From an uncultured Paraprevotella sp. (GTDB taxonomy: Bacteria > Bacteroidota > Bacteroidia > Bacteroidales > Bacteroidaceae), in contig URDY01000013.1 of NCBI GenBank assembly GCA_900546665.1, positions 10,189-74,188 on the forward strand: a stretch of DNA of 64,000 nt, given 5' to 3'. Positions 36,023 to 45,412 of this stretch are shown one piece after another. The position numbers and the translations under genes are program-made. The stretch's first letter is position 1; the number at the start of each line of letters is the position of its first letter. The notes under the pieces are model-generated. The model saw only the letters and a program-made list of their open reading frames with translations, made no database searches and was not told where the DNA came from.

Positions 36023-36640
36023 GTGGAAAAGAGTAAGTTATTCTTGTGTAGCAAAAGCCGCCTTGCGGTGATGGTGATTTTTTTGGTGTTGGTGATTGAC
36101 CAGGTCATTAAAATATGGGTTAAGACCAATATGTACATGCACGAAAGCATTCGTATTACAGACTGGTTCTACATCTATTTTACCGAGAATCCGGGTATGG
36201 CTTTTGGCTGGGAATTCTTCGACAAGCTCTTTCTCACTTCTTTCCGAATTGTAGCTGTGGCCGTCATTACGTATTATCTCATCAAGGTTATACGTAAGGG
36301 CGCGCCCACGGGCTATATCATTTGTCTTTCGCTTGTACTGGCCGGTGCGGCAGGCAATATCATCGACTGTGTTTTCTATGGCATGATATTCAATAATCCG
36401 CCTGTTCCGTTTGTGGCTCATTTCGTGCCGTTCGGTACGGGGTACGACAGTATTCTGATGGGTCGGGTAGTGGACATGTTCTATTTCCCGATTATAGATA
36501 CCTATTGGCCTGAATGGATGCCTTTTGTAGGCGGCGAACATTTTATCTTCTTCAGTCCGATCTTTAATTTTGCCGATGCGGCAATCAGTTGTGGTATAAT
36601 TGCTTTATTATTGTTTTATCACAAACGTATTACGGTTTAA
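36023..36640 (+). CDS. lspA: Lipoprotein signal peptidase
   Basis: 205 residues starting with GTG at 36023. Four membrane helices. The catalytic aspartates are in LAGAAGNIIDCVF (about residues 110-122) and PIFNFADAAIS (about 177-187). It is longer than E. coli LspA because of an insert between the two aspartates, as usual in this phylum. The next gene is itself a predicted lipoprotein. Confidence 0.95.
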   Translation: MEKSKLFLCSKSRLAVMVIFLVLVIDQVIKIWVKTNMYMHESIRITDWFYIYFTENPGMAFGWEFFDKLFLTSFRIVAVAVITYYLIKVIRKGAPTGYIICLSLVLAGAAGNIIDCVFYGMIFNNPPVPFVAHFVPFGTGYDSILMGRVVDMFYFPIIDTYWPEWMPFVGGEHFIFFSPIFNFADAAISCGIIALLLFYHKRITV

Positions 36641-36654
36641 TCAATAGCAGGCTT

Positions 36655-37647
36655 ATGTTCGAGAGATTGGTTTCAGGCTGTCATGGCCGTTTACGGTTAT
36701 TGGGTGCGGGGCTGGTTGTGCTTCACGTCTTGTCAGCTTGCCGTCCGGATATTCCGTCGGATGTCATTTCACCGTCCGAGATGGAACAGATTCTCTACGA
36801 CTATCATCTGGCTCAGGGTATGGCTGATTCGGAAGGAGGAGACAGTATTGATGCCCGTAAGTACATGTACGTGCAGGCTGTATTCAAGAAATATGGCATT
36901 ACAAAGGCAGAATTCGATTCTTCCATGGTGTGGTATTCCGCCAATACGGCCTATCTTTATGATATTTACAATAGACTGCAGGAGAAATACGAAACAGAAC
37001 TCAAAACCTTCGATGCATCAGGTGAGAGCGATTATACTGCCAATTTGTCTGCCCAGGGAGATACTGCCAATATATGGTCGGACAAGGTTTCCCGTTTGCT
37101 GAAACCGGAAAAGTTAGTTGACAAGCTGTTGTTCTCCATGCCGGCTGATACCAGTATTTATGCCGGTGATGCATTCCTTTGGCGTTTCGATACCCGTTTT
37201 ATAGGCAGCAGCAATGCGGTAGAGGCCTATGCTGCCTTTTATATCCGGTTGAAAAACGATTCGGTAATCGCAACGACTCAGCGGATTTACTCCAGCAGGC
37301 AGATGCAGTTGCGACTGGAGACCGATACGACCGATACGATACGTTCGCTCAATGGTTTTGTGTATGTAAAGCGTCGTAAAAACCAGGATGATTTTGTAAT
37401 GCTGATGCTCGATCAGATCCGTCTGATCCGTTTCCATCGTCATTTTGAACCTCAGGTATTGCCTGATACCGTTGCCAAGCAGGCAGATGACACCTTGAAG
37501 GTATTGTCGGACAGCGTTTTGCCGGTACCGGTTCATCAGGAACGTCGTTTGTCGCCTTCTGAGTTACGCGACAGCAGACCGGTAGAGCGGTCAATTAATG
37601 TAGTCAAGGAAAAACCTTACCGTATCCGTAAGGTACATAGAAAATAA
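36655..37647 (+). CDS. DUF4296 lipoprotein
   Basis: 330 residues from the ATG at 36655. A lipobox VLSAC at about residues 25-29 predicts a lipid-anchored mature protein starting RPDIPSDVISPSEME. DUF4296 covers the next ~90 residues (MEQILYDYHLAQGMAD, YGITKAEFDSSMVWY). The C-terminal part is charged and unrecognised. Always found near lspA in the group; function unknown. Confidence 0.85.
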   Translation: MFERLVSGCHGRLRLLGAGLVVLHVLSACRPDIPSDVISPSEMEQILYDYHLAQGMADSEGGDSIDARKYMYVQAVFKKYGITKAEFDSSMVWYSANTAYLYDIYNRLQEKYETELKTFDASGESDYTANLSAQGDTANIWSDKVSRLLKPEKLVDKLLFSMPADTSIYAGDAFLWRFDTRFIGSSNAVEAYAAFYIRLKNDSVIATTQRIYSSRQMQLRLETDTTDTIRSLNGFVYVKRRKNQDDFVMLMLDQIRLIRFHRHFEPQVLPDTVAKQADDTLKVLSDSVLPVPVHQERRLSPSELRDSRPVERSINVVKEKPYRIRKVHRK

Positions 37648-37675
37648 TCGGATTTCAACTTTGTTCTGGTGAAAA

Positions 37676-37996
37676 ATGAGAAAGTTGGCTTGTCACAGAC
37701 TTTATGTTGCACCTTTCAGTGAACTTTCCATGCAGGTCGTGGTGTTGGATGAAAACGGACGGGTACAGTCGTGGCATCGCCTGGAGGCGGAAGAACCTTA
37801 CGTGGAATGGATTGGCGGTAATATGATTCTTCTGCCGGAAAGTTGTTCACCTTCCGATGGCACTTCTCTTGAACAAGTGTGGCAGAAATATGGTATCGGG
37901 ACTTCCATTCCTCCTTATACGCTTTGGAAGTTATCCGGTGTGCCCTTGTCCGGATCGGATTATTCTTTACCCTGTAAATGGAGACGTTTATTTTGA
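37676..37996 (+). CDS. Small conserved-looking protein of unknown function
   Basis: 106 residues (MRKLACHRLYVAPFSELSMQ), with no signal peptide or membrane segment. It follows the DUF4296 gene by 28 bases on the same strand and overlaps the convergent methyltransferase gene by 9 bases. Several aromatic and charged residues in the middle (EEPYVEWIGGNMILLPE) suggest a real folded protein. I do not recognise a family. Confidence 0.65.
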   Translation: MRKLACHRLYVAPFSELSMQVVVLDENGRVQSWHRLEAEEPYVEWIGGNMILLPESCSPSDGTSLEQVWQKYGIGTSIPPYTLWKLSGVPLSGSDYSLPCKWRRLF

Positions 37997-38773
37997 CGCT
38001 GTCTGTCTCCGTCTGAATTCAGCGCAGATAATTGAAGTGGCAATAGCGACATTCAGGCTTTCCACCGTATTTCTTTCGGCCGGAAAACTGGGAATGTAGA
38101 GTCTTTTGCTGACCAGATTGCCTACAGGCCGGCTGATGCCGTTTCCTTCATTTCCCATGACGATGATACCATTCGAAGACAGATCCTGTCCGTACATGTC
38201 CGTACCGTCAAGGAAGGTGCCGTATACCGGTATGTCGGCAGATAAGGATTGTAGAAAAGCCGGCAAATCCGTGTAATGCACCTGTACTCTGGCCATGGCA
38301 CCCATGGTAGCCTGTACGGTCTTGGGGTTATAAATGTCCGTCGTGTCCTGGGAGCACCAGATGTGTGTGATGCCGAACCAGTCGGCTATTCTGACAATTG
38401 TGCCCATGTTACCGGGATCCTGAATACCGTCCAGTGCCAGACACAGTTCGCGTTCGGGCAGAGTTTGGTCGGCTTCATCATTCTCCGGAATCCTGAATAT
38501 GGCCAGCACATCCTGCGGTGTCTTGAGCAGACTGGCTCTTGTCAGTTCATCATCGTTGACCTCCTGGATTTCGGTATCTTTATGATGAAGATGTGACACA
38601 AGCTGCTGTTTTTCTTCCAGCCAGTCCTTTTTGGCGGCCAGATAGGTACACTCAAAGCGGCTTAGCAGATCTTCCACGACCTTATGTCCTTCCGCTACAA
38701 AAAGATGTTGTGAGTAGCGTTGTTTTTTCTGTGCCAGTGCATGGATGAGTTTGATTTTATTTTTGCTGATCAT
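37988..38773 (-). CDS. SpoU/TrmH-family RNA 2'-O-methyltransferase
   Basis: 261 residues. N-terminal substrate-binding part (SKNKIKLIHALAQKKQRYSQ), then a SPOUT fold with the three SpoU motifs: LDGIQDPGNMGTIVRIADW (about 133-151), IVMGNEGNGI (about 213-222) and IPSFPAERNTVESLNVAIA (about 234-252). Methylates a ribose in rRNA or tRNA; substrate cannot be assigned. TAGCTTTG on the minus strand at 38816-38809 is its likely -7 element. Confidence 0.92.
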   Translation of the reverse strand: MISKNKIKLIHALAQKKQRYSQHLFVAEGHKVVEDLLSRFECTYLAAKKDWLEEKQQLVSHLHHKDTEIQEVNDDELTRASLLKTPQDVLAIFRIPENDEADQTLPERELCLALDGIQDPGNMGTIVRIADWFGITHIWCSQDTTDIYNPKTVQATMGAMARVQVHYTDLPAFLQSLSADIPVYGTFLDGTDMYGQDLSSNGIIVMGNEGNGISRPVGNLVSKRLYIPSFPAERNTVESLNVAIATSIICAEFRRRQTASK

Positions 38774-38861
38774 AATCTGGAATGGTTGTCAAGATTGGAT
38801 TTTCTTTGCAAAGCTACAAAGTTATTTTTTGTTATTGGTATAAAAATCCAAAAAAACCATG

Positions 38862-38869
38862 TATTTTTG
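38862..38869 (+). promoter_or_regulatory. Promoter -7 element of the TamL-like gene
   Basis: TATTTTTG, 17 bases before the start codon. Confidence 0.5.
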
Positions 38870-38886
38870 TCATATAAAAAGCGGAT

Positions 38887-41196
38887 ATGAAGTTCTTTGC
38901 AGATAAATTAGCCCTATGTCTCCTGTTGATGATGCTGAGTGCGTGCTCCGCATCACGGTTTATTCCGGAAGGTCATTATATGCTGGAAAATGTGACTGTC
39001 AAGTCCGACGACAAGAAAGTCGATGTCAGTCTGCTTAAAGGCTATATCCGCCAGCATCCTAATGCCAAATGGTTCAGCCTGATCAAGGCACCCATGGCGC
39101 CGTATCTTCTTTCCGGACGTGACACTACCCGGAGAATCAACCGTTTTCTTCAGCGTATTGGTGAAGCACCTGTCATTTTTGATACAGTACAGGCCAACCG
39201 TTCGGCCGAGAATATGTTGGCGGCCATACAGAATATGGGTTATCTGGAAGCGACTATCAGCCAGCAGTATCAGATCAAGAAACAGAAGCTGAAACTGACC
39301 TACGCCTTGAGTCCGGGCCCCCGTTATCGGGTGAGTTCGCTTGATTATCAGATAGACGATCCGGTGGTAGACAGCCTGATCATGTCCGACAAGGGAAATT
39401 CCCGGCTCTATAGCGGAATGCCTTTCGATGTGAATGTGCTGGATGCCGAGCGCAGCCGGATGAGTACTCTTCTGCAGAATAACGGCTATTATAAGTTCAA
39501 TAAGGAATATGTACGCTATATTGCCGATACTTGTGTAGGCAACTATGAAGTCGGCCTGAAGGTGCTGATCCCGTTGTATCGTCCTTCAGCTCAGGATTCC
39601 CTGCGTCTTCATGAACGTTATACGGTCCGCCAGATTGCCTTTGTTAATAATCTGGGTCGTATGGAATCCAGTTATGATACGACTGGAGTGACCAAAATGG
39701 TATACAATGGTTATCCGTTTTATTATAAAGGACGTTTGGGACTTCGTCCGGCCGTGTTTATAGACAACAATAAAATTGTTTCAGGAAAGTATTATTCCGA
39801 GCGTGACGTCCAGCAGACTTACGCTAATCTGGGCCGTTTGGGGTCAATACTTTATTCTAATGTCCGTATGGAAGAAGTCGACACCTTCTCCCGTCAGTTG
39901 GACTGTTATATTTCCGTGAATCAGAATCGTCCGAGGTCGTTTGGTGCGGAACTGGAAGGAACCAATTCGGCCGGTGATTTGGGAGCAGCCCTGTCGTTGT
40001 CCTATCAGAACAGAAATCTTTTCAGAGGTTCCGAATTGTTGAGCGTGAAGCTGCGTGGAGCTTTTGAAGCCATTACCGGTCTTGAAGGCTACAGTGACCA
40101 GAATTACTTTGAGATTAGTGCCGAAGTCGGGTTGACCTTTCCCCAGTTCAAGCTTTTCCATTTTGGCAAAAACCGGCATATAGTCCAGCCTACGTCCGAA
40201 ATATCCGTTCTTTACGATTCGCAGAACCGTCCGGAATTTCATCGTCGTGTGTTGACTTCAGCCTTGCGTTACCGTTGGCGGAGTCCGCGTGAACTGTTTC
40301 GGCACAGGATTGATATTATCGATTTGAACTATGTGTTCATGCCGTGGATATCCGATACGTTCCGTCGAGACTATCTGGATGATGCCAGTGACCGTAATGC
40401 CATTCTCCGTTACAATTACGAGAACCTCTTTATCATGAAGTTCGGTTACAGCTTCTCCTACAATTCTCAGGGAGGTACTGCTTCGGCGGTAGATTATGGC
40501 AGTAATGCGCTGGGCCTCCATTTCAATATCGAATTTTCCGGTAATCTGTTGTATGGATTGTCGGAGCTGTTCAATGCCTCTAAAAGCAACGGACAATACA
40601 CCTTGTTCAACATTGCCTATGCACAATATGTCAAGGGCGATGTAAGTCTGAGCAAAAGTTTCCGTTTCGACAGTCGTAACTCGCTGGCTTTGCATTTCGG
40701 TCTGGGTATAGCCTATCCTTATGGCAATTCCACCATTCTGCCATACGAAAAGCGTTATTTCAGTGGAGGAGCCAACAGTGTGCGTGGCTGGTCCGTGCGT
40801 GGTCTCGGCCCCGGTTCTTTCCGTGGTACGGACGGTCGTATCGATTTTATCAATCAGACCGGCGATATCAAGTTGGATCTGAATGCCGAGTATCGTACAA
40901 AACTGTTCTGGAAGCTTCACGGAGCATTCTTTATAGATGCCGGAAATATTTGGACCATTCGCGAGTATGCCGAACAGCCCGGCGGACAGTTCGGTTTTGA
41001 TACCTTCTGGCGTCAGATAGCCGTATCGTATGGTTTGGGACTCCGTCTTAACTTCGATTTTTTTGTTCTTCGTCTGGATGGCGGTATGAAAGCAGTCGAT
41101 CCGGCCTATTCTGATCACATCGGGCATTATCCGCTTTTGCATCCTGATTTCAGGCGCGATTTCACATTGCATTTTGCTGTCGGTCTGCCATTCTGA
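38887..41196 (+). CDS. TamA/BamA-superfamily outer-membrane barrel lipoprotein (TamL type)
   Basis: 769 residues. A lipobox (LLMMLSAC) at about residues 14-21 makes this an outer-membrane lipoprotein, which is the mark of the Bacteroidota TamL variant. Several POTRA-like domains cover the first half, and the C-terminal half is a 16-strand-type barrel with the conserved GGANSVRGWSVRGLGPG loop (about 627-643) and a terminal aromatic-type signal ending AVGLPF. It likely helps insert or export outer-membrane proteins. No TamB gene is next to it here. Confidence 0.88.
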   Translation: MKFFADKLALCLLLMMLSACSASRFIPEGHYMLENVTVKSDDKKVDVSLLKGYIRQHPNAKWFSLIKAPMAPYLLSGRDTTRRINRFLQRIGEAPVIFDTVQANRSAENMLAAIQNMGYLEATISQQYQIKKQKLKLTYALSPGPRYRVSSLDYQIDDPVVDSLIMSDKGNSRLYSGMPFDVNVLDAERSRMSTLLQNNGYYKFNKEYVRYIADTCVGNYEVGLKVLIPLYRPSAQDSLRLHERYTVRQIAFVNNLGRMESSYDTTGVTKMVYNGYPFYYKGRLGLRPAVFIDNNKIVSGKYYSERDVQQTYANLGRLGSILYSNVRMEEVDTFSRQLDCYISVNQNRPRSFGAELEGTNSAGDLGAALSLSYQNRNLFRGSELLSVKLRGAFEAITGLEGYSDQNYFEISAEVGLTFPQFKLFHFGKNRHIVQPTSEISVLYDSQNRPEFHRRVLTSALRYRWRSPRELFRHRIDIIDLNYVFMPWISDTFRRDYLDDASDRNAILRYNYENLFIMKFGYSFSYNSQGGTASAVDYGSNALGLHFNIEFSGNLLYGLSELFNASKSNGQYTLFNIAYAQYVKGDVSLSKSFRFDSRNSLALHFGLGIAYPYGNSTILPYEKRYFSGGANSVRGWSVRGLGPGSFRGTDGRIDFINQTGDIKLDLNAEYRTKLFWKLHGAFFIDAGNIWTIREYAEQPGGQFGFDTFWRQIAVSYGLGLRLNFDFFVLRLDGGMKAVDPAYSDHIGHYPLLHPDFRRDFTLHFAVGLPF

Positions 41197-41274
41197 TTTT
41201 TTTGTGGCTGGCGCGAACGGAAGGGTATTGTCGGATGGTCACGGAATAAAATAGAGAGTATAAGTGTCGCCATA

Positions 41275-41306
41275 TTTGATTATATCTGTTTTTTTTTATA
41301 ATTTTG
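41275..41306 (+). promoter_or_regulatory. Consensus promoter far upstream of the MBL gene
   Basis: TTTG at 41275-41278, a 20-base spacer, and TAATTTTG at 41299-41306. The start codon of the next gene is about 220 bases further. Confidence 0.75.
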
Positions 41307-41325
41307 TATAGATGAACCGGCTTTT

Positions 41326-41375
41326 ACCGTCTTGAAATGACGGTTTTTTGCTTTTGGAGCCACATGAACGTGGCT
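41326..41375 (+). ncRNA. Two hairpins just after the promoter: short RNA or attenuator
   Basis: ACCGTC/GACGGT (41326-41344) followed directly by six T looks like an early terminator; a second stem AGCCAC/GTGGCT lies at 41358-41375. Transcription from the promoter at 41275-41306 would run into the first hairpin within about 40 bases. Either a very short RNA or an attenuated leader. Confidence 0.4.
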
Positions 41376-41533
41376 GGGGCTTTTGTTAAGGCTTATACGG
41401 GAAAGGCAGTGTGATAAGGTCCGGTTTGCACGATAGGAAGTGGAACAATATATAAAAATAAAGTAGTGACAGAGCCTGCTTTTCCTGAATATCTGGGAAT
41501 AAAAGTTCTGGTATCATAATATTATAAATAGAC

Positions 41534-42337
41534 ATGTTGAAGTTTTTTTGTTTGGGGAGCGGCAGTAGCGGAAATTGCTATTTCCTTTTTACAGATGATT
41601 TTGGAATACTGATAGATGCAGGTATAGGGATTCGTAACATAAAGAAGCATTTCCGGACGTATGGATTGTCGCTTGATCAAATCAATGCCGTACTGGTGAC
41701 GCATGATCATGCCGACCATATCAAGGCGATAGGTAATCTGGCAAAGGATTATAATCTGCCGGTCTATGCCACGGCCGAAGTTCATGAGGGTATGAACCGT
41801 AATTACTGTATGACGACGAAACTTGATCCGGAACATACCCGTTATATCGTCAAGGAACAGCCTTTCCGTTTGGGGCAGTTTGAGATCACACCTTTTGAAG
41901 TGCCTCATGACAGTACGGATAATGTCGGTTTCAGCATCACTTGTGGTCAGGTGAATTTTTGTCTGATTACGGATGTCGGGCATATCAGCGAAAATATTCC
42001 ACCCTATATCCAGAAAGCCAATTATCTTGTGTTGGAAGCCAACCATGATGAGGATATGCTCATGATGGGTCCTTACCCGGCTTATCTGAAAGGCAGGATC
42101 AGGAGTGGGGTAGGCCATTTAAGCAACAAGGCGGCGGCAGAAGTGCTGGTGCAGAATATCACGGAAGATTTGCGTCACTTGTGGCTGTGCCATGTGAGTG
42201 AGGAAAACAATCATCCCGAACTGGTGCGTAAGACGATTGATGCAACTCTTCGTCAGTATGGTATTATAGTGGAAAAAGACTTCCAAATGGATGTTTTGAA
42301 GCGCAGAATCCCCTCAGAAATTTATTTTTTGGAATAA
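41534..42337 (+). CDS. MBL-fold metallo-hydrolase (YycJ-like)
   Basis: 267 residues. The start MLKFFCLGSGSSGNCYFL and the metal motif THDHADH (about residues 56-62) mark the YycJ/WalJ-like branch of metallo-beta-lactamase-fold hydrolases. Further ligands are in EVPHDSTDNVGF (about 116-127), a distal aspartate in LITDVGHI and His near LWLCHVSEENNHP. Family members are probably 5'-3' exonucleases or phosphodiesterases. It is preceded by an unusually long leader. Confidence 0.9.
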   Translation: MLKFFCLGSGSSGNCYFLFTDDFGILIDAGIGIRNIKKHFRTYGLSLDQINAVLVTHDHADHIKAIGNLAKDYNLPVYATAEVHEGMNRNYCMTTKLDPEHTRYIVKEQPFRLGQFEITPFEVPHDSTDNVGFSITCGQVNFCLITDVGHISENIPPYIQKANYLVLEANHDEDMLMMGPYPAYLKGRIRSGVGHLSNKAAAEVLVQNITEDLRHLWLCHVSEENNHPELVRKTIDATLRQYGIIVEKDFQMDVLKRRIPSEIYFLE

Positions 42338-42361
42338 AAATGAAATTTTCTTCTCAAAAAA

Positions 42362-42392
42362 TTGGAGATTTAAAATAAAACATCTACCTTTG
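42362..42392 (+). promoter_or_regulatory. tRNA-Lys promoter
   Basis: TTG at 42362-42364, a 20-base spacer, and TACCTTTG at 42385-42392, about 20 bases before the tRNA. Confidence 0.7.
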
Positions 42393-42413
42393 CACTCGCA
42401 AAACAAAAATGAT

Positions 42414-42486
42414 GCGTCCTTAGCTCAGTTGGTAGAGCAATTGACTCTTAATCAATGGGTCCAGGGTTCGAATCCCTGAGGGCGTA
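42414..42486 (+). tRNA. tRNA-Lys (anticodon CTT)
   Basis: 73 bases folding as a standard cloverleaf. Acceptor GCGTCCT/AGGGCGT (with G-T pairs at the first and fourth positions), D arm GCTC/GAGC, anticodon stem ATTGA/TCAAT with loop CTCTTAA (anticodon CTT), and T arm CAGGG/CCCTG with TTCGAAT. CCA is not encoded. Confidence 0.95.
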
Positions 42487-42501
42487 CAGTCATAAAGACA
42501 G

Positions 42502-42539
42502 ATTCCGGAAAGGCTTGTTGCTTTTCCGGAATTTTTTTT
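42502..42539 (+). terminator. tRNA-Lys terminator
   Basis: Stem ATTCCGGAAA / TTTCCGGAAT followed by a run of eight T. Confidence 0.9.
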
Positions 42540-42732
42540 GTCCGTATTTTCATACGCCGTGTCAGAGAGGCAGATGTCCGGATGGCGGTCTGTCTTTCTG
42601 ATCGGTTTCGGAAGGGTCGGTCACATTCCGAATGTCGGCATGTTCTCGGTTTTTCTGTTTCGGACATGTGCCTGTGTGTCATGTTTCACTGTTCGTCTCC
42701 GGTAATTTTAAGTGTAAATTGTGCTTTATTTT

Positions 42733-42764
42733 TTTGTCAGGTTTCTGTTGAAATGTTATCTTTG
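42733..42764 (+). promoter_or_regulatory. Promoter of the aminotransferase gene
   Basis: TTTG at 42733-42736, a 20-base spacer, and TATCTTTG at 42757-42764: an exact consensus match 41 bases before the start codon. Confidence 0.85.
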
Positions 42765-42805
42765 CATGATTTAAACTAAAAAGATATTATAAAAAATTAA
42801 GTGAT

Positions 42806-44008
42806 ATGCCTAAAATATCAGTTCGTGGTCAGGAAATGCCGGAATCGCCGATTCGTAAGCTGGCCCCATTGGCTTTTGAAGCAAAGAAAAGAGGAATTCA
42901 TGTTTACCATCTGAATATTGGTCAACCCGATCTTCCTACTCCGCGAGCGGCTCTGGAGGCAATCCGTCATTTTGATCATCAGATCTTGGAGTATACACCC
43001 AGTCAGGGTAATCTGAGTTATCGTCAGAAACTGGTGGGATATTACGAGAAATACCATATCCATTTGCAGCCGGACGATATTATCATTACTTCCGGAGGGT
43101 CAGAAGCCGTATTGTTTGCGTTCCTGTCCTGTCTGAATCCGGGTGATGAAATTATCGTGCCTGAACCTGCCTATGCCAATTACATGGCATTTGCCATTTC
43201 GGCCGGAGCCGTGATCCGTACGATCTCTACCACGATTGAAGAAGGTTTTGCCTTGCCTAAAGTGGAGAAGTTCGAAGAACTGATCAACGAACGGACCCGT
43301 GCGATTCTGATTTGTAATCCGAACAACCCGACCGGTTATCTGTATACCCGCCGTGAAATGAACCAGATCCGTGATCTGGTGAAGAAGTACGATTTGTATC
43401 TTTTCTCGGATGAAGTCTACAGAGAGTTTATCTACACCGGTTCACCTTATATTTCCGCCTGCCATCTGGAAGGCATAGAGAACAACGTGGTACTCATTGA
43501 CTCCGTTTCCAAGCGTTACAGTGAATGTGGTATCCGTGTCGGTGCGCTGATTACCAAGAATGTGGAAGTACGCAAGGCCGTGATGAAATTCTGTCAGGCC
43601 CGTTTGAGTCCTCCTCTGATCGGTCAGATTGCGGCCGAAGCCTCTTTGGACGAACCGGAAGAATACAGCCGTGAGGTTTACGACGAATACGTAGAGCGCC
43701 GTAAATGTCTTGTAGACGGTTTGAATTGTATCCCTGGTGTCTATTCTCCTATTCCGATGGGTGCGTTTTATACGGTAGCCAAATTGCCGGTAGATGACGC
43801 CGAAACATTCTGTGCCTGGTGTCTGAAGGAATTCAACTACGAGGGTGAGACTGTCATGATGGCGCCGGCAGCTGGTTTCTATACCACACCGGGATCCGGT
43901 AAGAACGAAGTGCGCATAGCCTATGTGCTTAAGAAAGAAGATCTTGTACGTGCACTGTTCGTTCTGCGTAAGGCGCTTGAAGCCTATCCCGGACGTGTGA
44001 ACGATTGA
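42806..44008 (+). CDS. PLP-dependent class I aminotransferase
   Basis: 400 residues, fold type I. NIGQPDLPTPRAAL near residues 38-51 is the substrate-binding start; CNPNNPTGYLYTR near 171-183 and FSDEVYREF near 201-209 contact the cofactor; the PLP lysine is in SVSKRYSECGIRVG near 234-247. An aspartate or aromatic aminotransferase is likely; specificity cannot be read. Its end is 50 bases before the permease start. Confidence 0.93.
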   Translation: MPKISVRGQEMPESPIRKLAPLAFEAKKRGIHVYHLNIGQPDLPTPRAALEAIRHFDHQILEYTPSQGNLSYRQKLVGYYEKYHIHLQPDDIIITSGGSEAVLFAFLSCLNPGDEIIVPEPAYANYMAFAISAGAVIRTISTTIEEGFALPKVEKFEELINERTRAILICNPNNPTGYLYTRREMNQIRDLVKKYDLYLFSDEVYREFIYTGSPYISACHLEGIENNVVLIDSVSKRYSECGIRVGALITKNVEVRKAVMKFCQARLSPPLIGQIAAEASLDEPEEYSREVYDEYVERRKCLVDGLNCIPGVYSPIPMGAFYTVAKLPVDDAETFCAWCLKEFNYEGETVMMAPAAGFYTTPGSGKNEVRIAYVLKKEDLVRALFVLRKALEAYPGRVND

Positions 44009-44058
44009 GCCGTTCAGTCAGATGTGAAAAATCAAGTATACATACCGGTACGACACTA

Positions 44059-45303
44059 ATGAGATTTAATCTGTTTGTAGCCAAGCGACTGTTTAATGAC
44101 AAGGGCGGAGTCAGAAATGTATCCCGTCCGGCTATCCGTATCGCTACGGCCGGAGTGGCCATCGGTTTGGCCGTGATGATTGTATCCGTTTGTGTCGTAC
44201 TTGGTTTCAAGTCCGAAATCCGTTCCAAGGTGATCGGTTTCGGATCCCATATTCAGATTATCAATTACGAGTCCATCAGCTCAGGTGTCAGCAAGCCGGT
44301 GGCTTTTCCTGATTCTCTGATCAGGGAGCTTCGTCAGGTGCCGGGCGTCAGCCATATCCAGCGTTTCAGCAACAAGGGTGGAATATTGAAGACCGACGAT
44401 GCGTTTGAAGGCATTCTGCTGCATGGTGTAGGAGCGGAATTCAATGCGGATTTTCTCAAGTCCAATCTGAAGGAAGGAGAGATACCCGTATTTTCTGCCG
44501 ATTCGGCAACGAACCGCATTGTGGTTTCGCAGACCATAGCCGACAGGCTCCATCTGTCTTGTGGTGACAGGGTCTTTGCTTATTTCTTCGATGGCAATGT
44601 GCGCGCCCGTCGCTTTACCGTATCCGGGATTTATCAGACCAACCTTTCGGAATTCGATGACAATATGGTCTTTACCGACCTTTATGTCTGCAACAGGCTC
44701 AACAATTATGCAACCGACCAGTATGCCGGTGTAGAAATCACCGTCGACCGTTTCGATGACGTCGATCTGGTTGCCGGCAGTCTTGTCGGCAAGGTCAATC
44801 ATCTGGTAGATGAGTATGGAGCCGGTTATGCCGCAATGACCATACGTGAACTTTATCCCCAGATCTTCGACTGGCTTGATCTGCTCGATGTTAATGTCTG
44901 GGTTATTCTGATCCTGATGGTGGCAGTAGCCGGTTTTACCATGATATCCGGCCTGTTGATCATCATTCTGGAACGTACCAATTTTATCGGTGTGATGAAA
45001 GCCTTGGGAGCCACGAACCGCAGTATGCGCCATGTGTTCCTTTATTTCGCCGCCTTTATTGTAGGGCGCGGCTTGTTGTGGGGCAATGTGCTGGGCATCG
45101 GTCTGGTAGTCCTTCAGTACTATTTTAATATAGTGCATCTTGATCCCGCCACTTATTATGTCGATGCTGTTCCGGTACTGTTCAATGCAGGCTATATTCT
45201 GGCCATCAATGCGGCTACGGCCTTTATATCCGTCTTTGTTCTTATTCTGCCCAGTTTGTTGGTTTCACGTATCCATCCGGCCAAATCCATCCGCTTCGAA
45301 TAA
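44059..45303 (+). CDS. FtsX/LolE-type ABC transporter permease
   Basis: 414 residues from the ATG at 44059. One N-terminal membrane helix (IRIATAGVAIGLAVMIVSVC), a large periplasmic domain, and three C-terminal helices: the MacB/FtsX-like permease layout. GVMKALGATNRSM near residues 313-325 is the coupling-helix motif. Likely a LolC/E-type permease for lipoprotein release, but the ATPase is not adjacent. Confidence 0.88.
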   Translation: MRFNLFVAKRLFNDKGGVRNVSRPAIRIATAGVAIGLAVMIVSVCVVLGFKSEIRSKVIGFGSHIQIINYESISSGVSKPVAFPDSLIRELRQVPGVSHIQRFSNKGGILKTDDAFEGILLHGVGAEFNADFLKSNLKEGEIPVFSADSATNRIVVSQTIADRLHLSCGDRVFAYFFDGNVRARRFTVSGIYQTNLSEFDDNMVFTDLYVCNRLNNYATDQYAGVEITVDRFDDVDLVAGSLVGKVNHLVDEYGAGYAAMTIRELYPQIFDWLDLLDVNVWVILILMVAVAGFTMISGLLIIILERTNFIGVMKALGATNRSMRHVFLYFAAFIVGRGLLWGNVLGIGLVVLQYYFNIVHLDPATYYVDAVPVLFNAGYILAINAATAFISVFVLILPSLLVSRIHPAKSIRFE

Positions 45304-45378
45304 GAAGATTTATGTCACAAATATGACATTCCGGTTAAAATTCAGTTTCAAAACAATGTGAAGCTGCAAGATTTTCAT

Positions 45379-45386
45379 TATCTTTG
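45379..45386 (+). promoter_or_regulatory. Promoter -7 element of the PiT gene
   Basis: TATCTTTG, 27 bases before the start codon. Confidence 0.65.
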
Positions 45387-45412
45387 CGTCATAAACATTC
45401 TGAATAAATTGT

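Larger units (their letters stand above)
41197..41533 (+). other. Intergenic leader region upstream of the MBL hydrolase
   Basis: 337 bases without a gene. It contains a well-formed promoter and two small hairpins, listed separately. The remaining 150 bases before the MBL start show nothing recognisable. Confidence 0.75.

Noticed and set aside
37349-37594. Antisense frames in the DUF4296 lipoprotein gene
   Set aside because: The plus-strand gene has a lipobox, operon position and domain motifs; the antisense frames have none.
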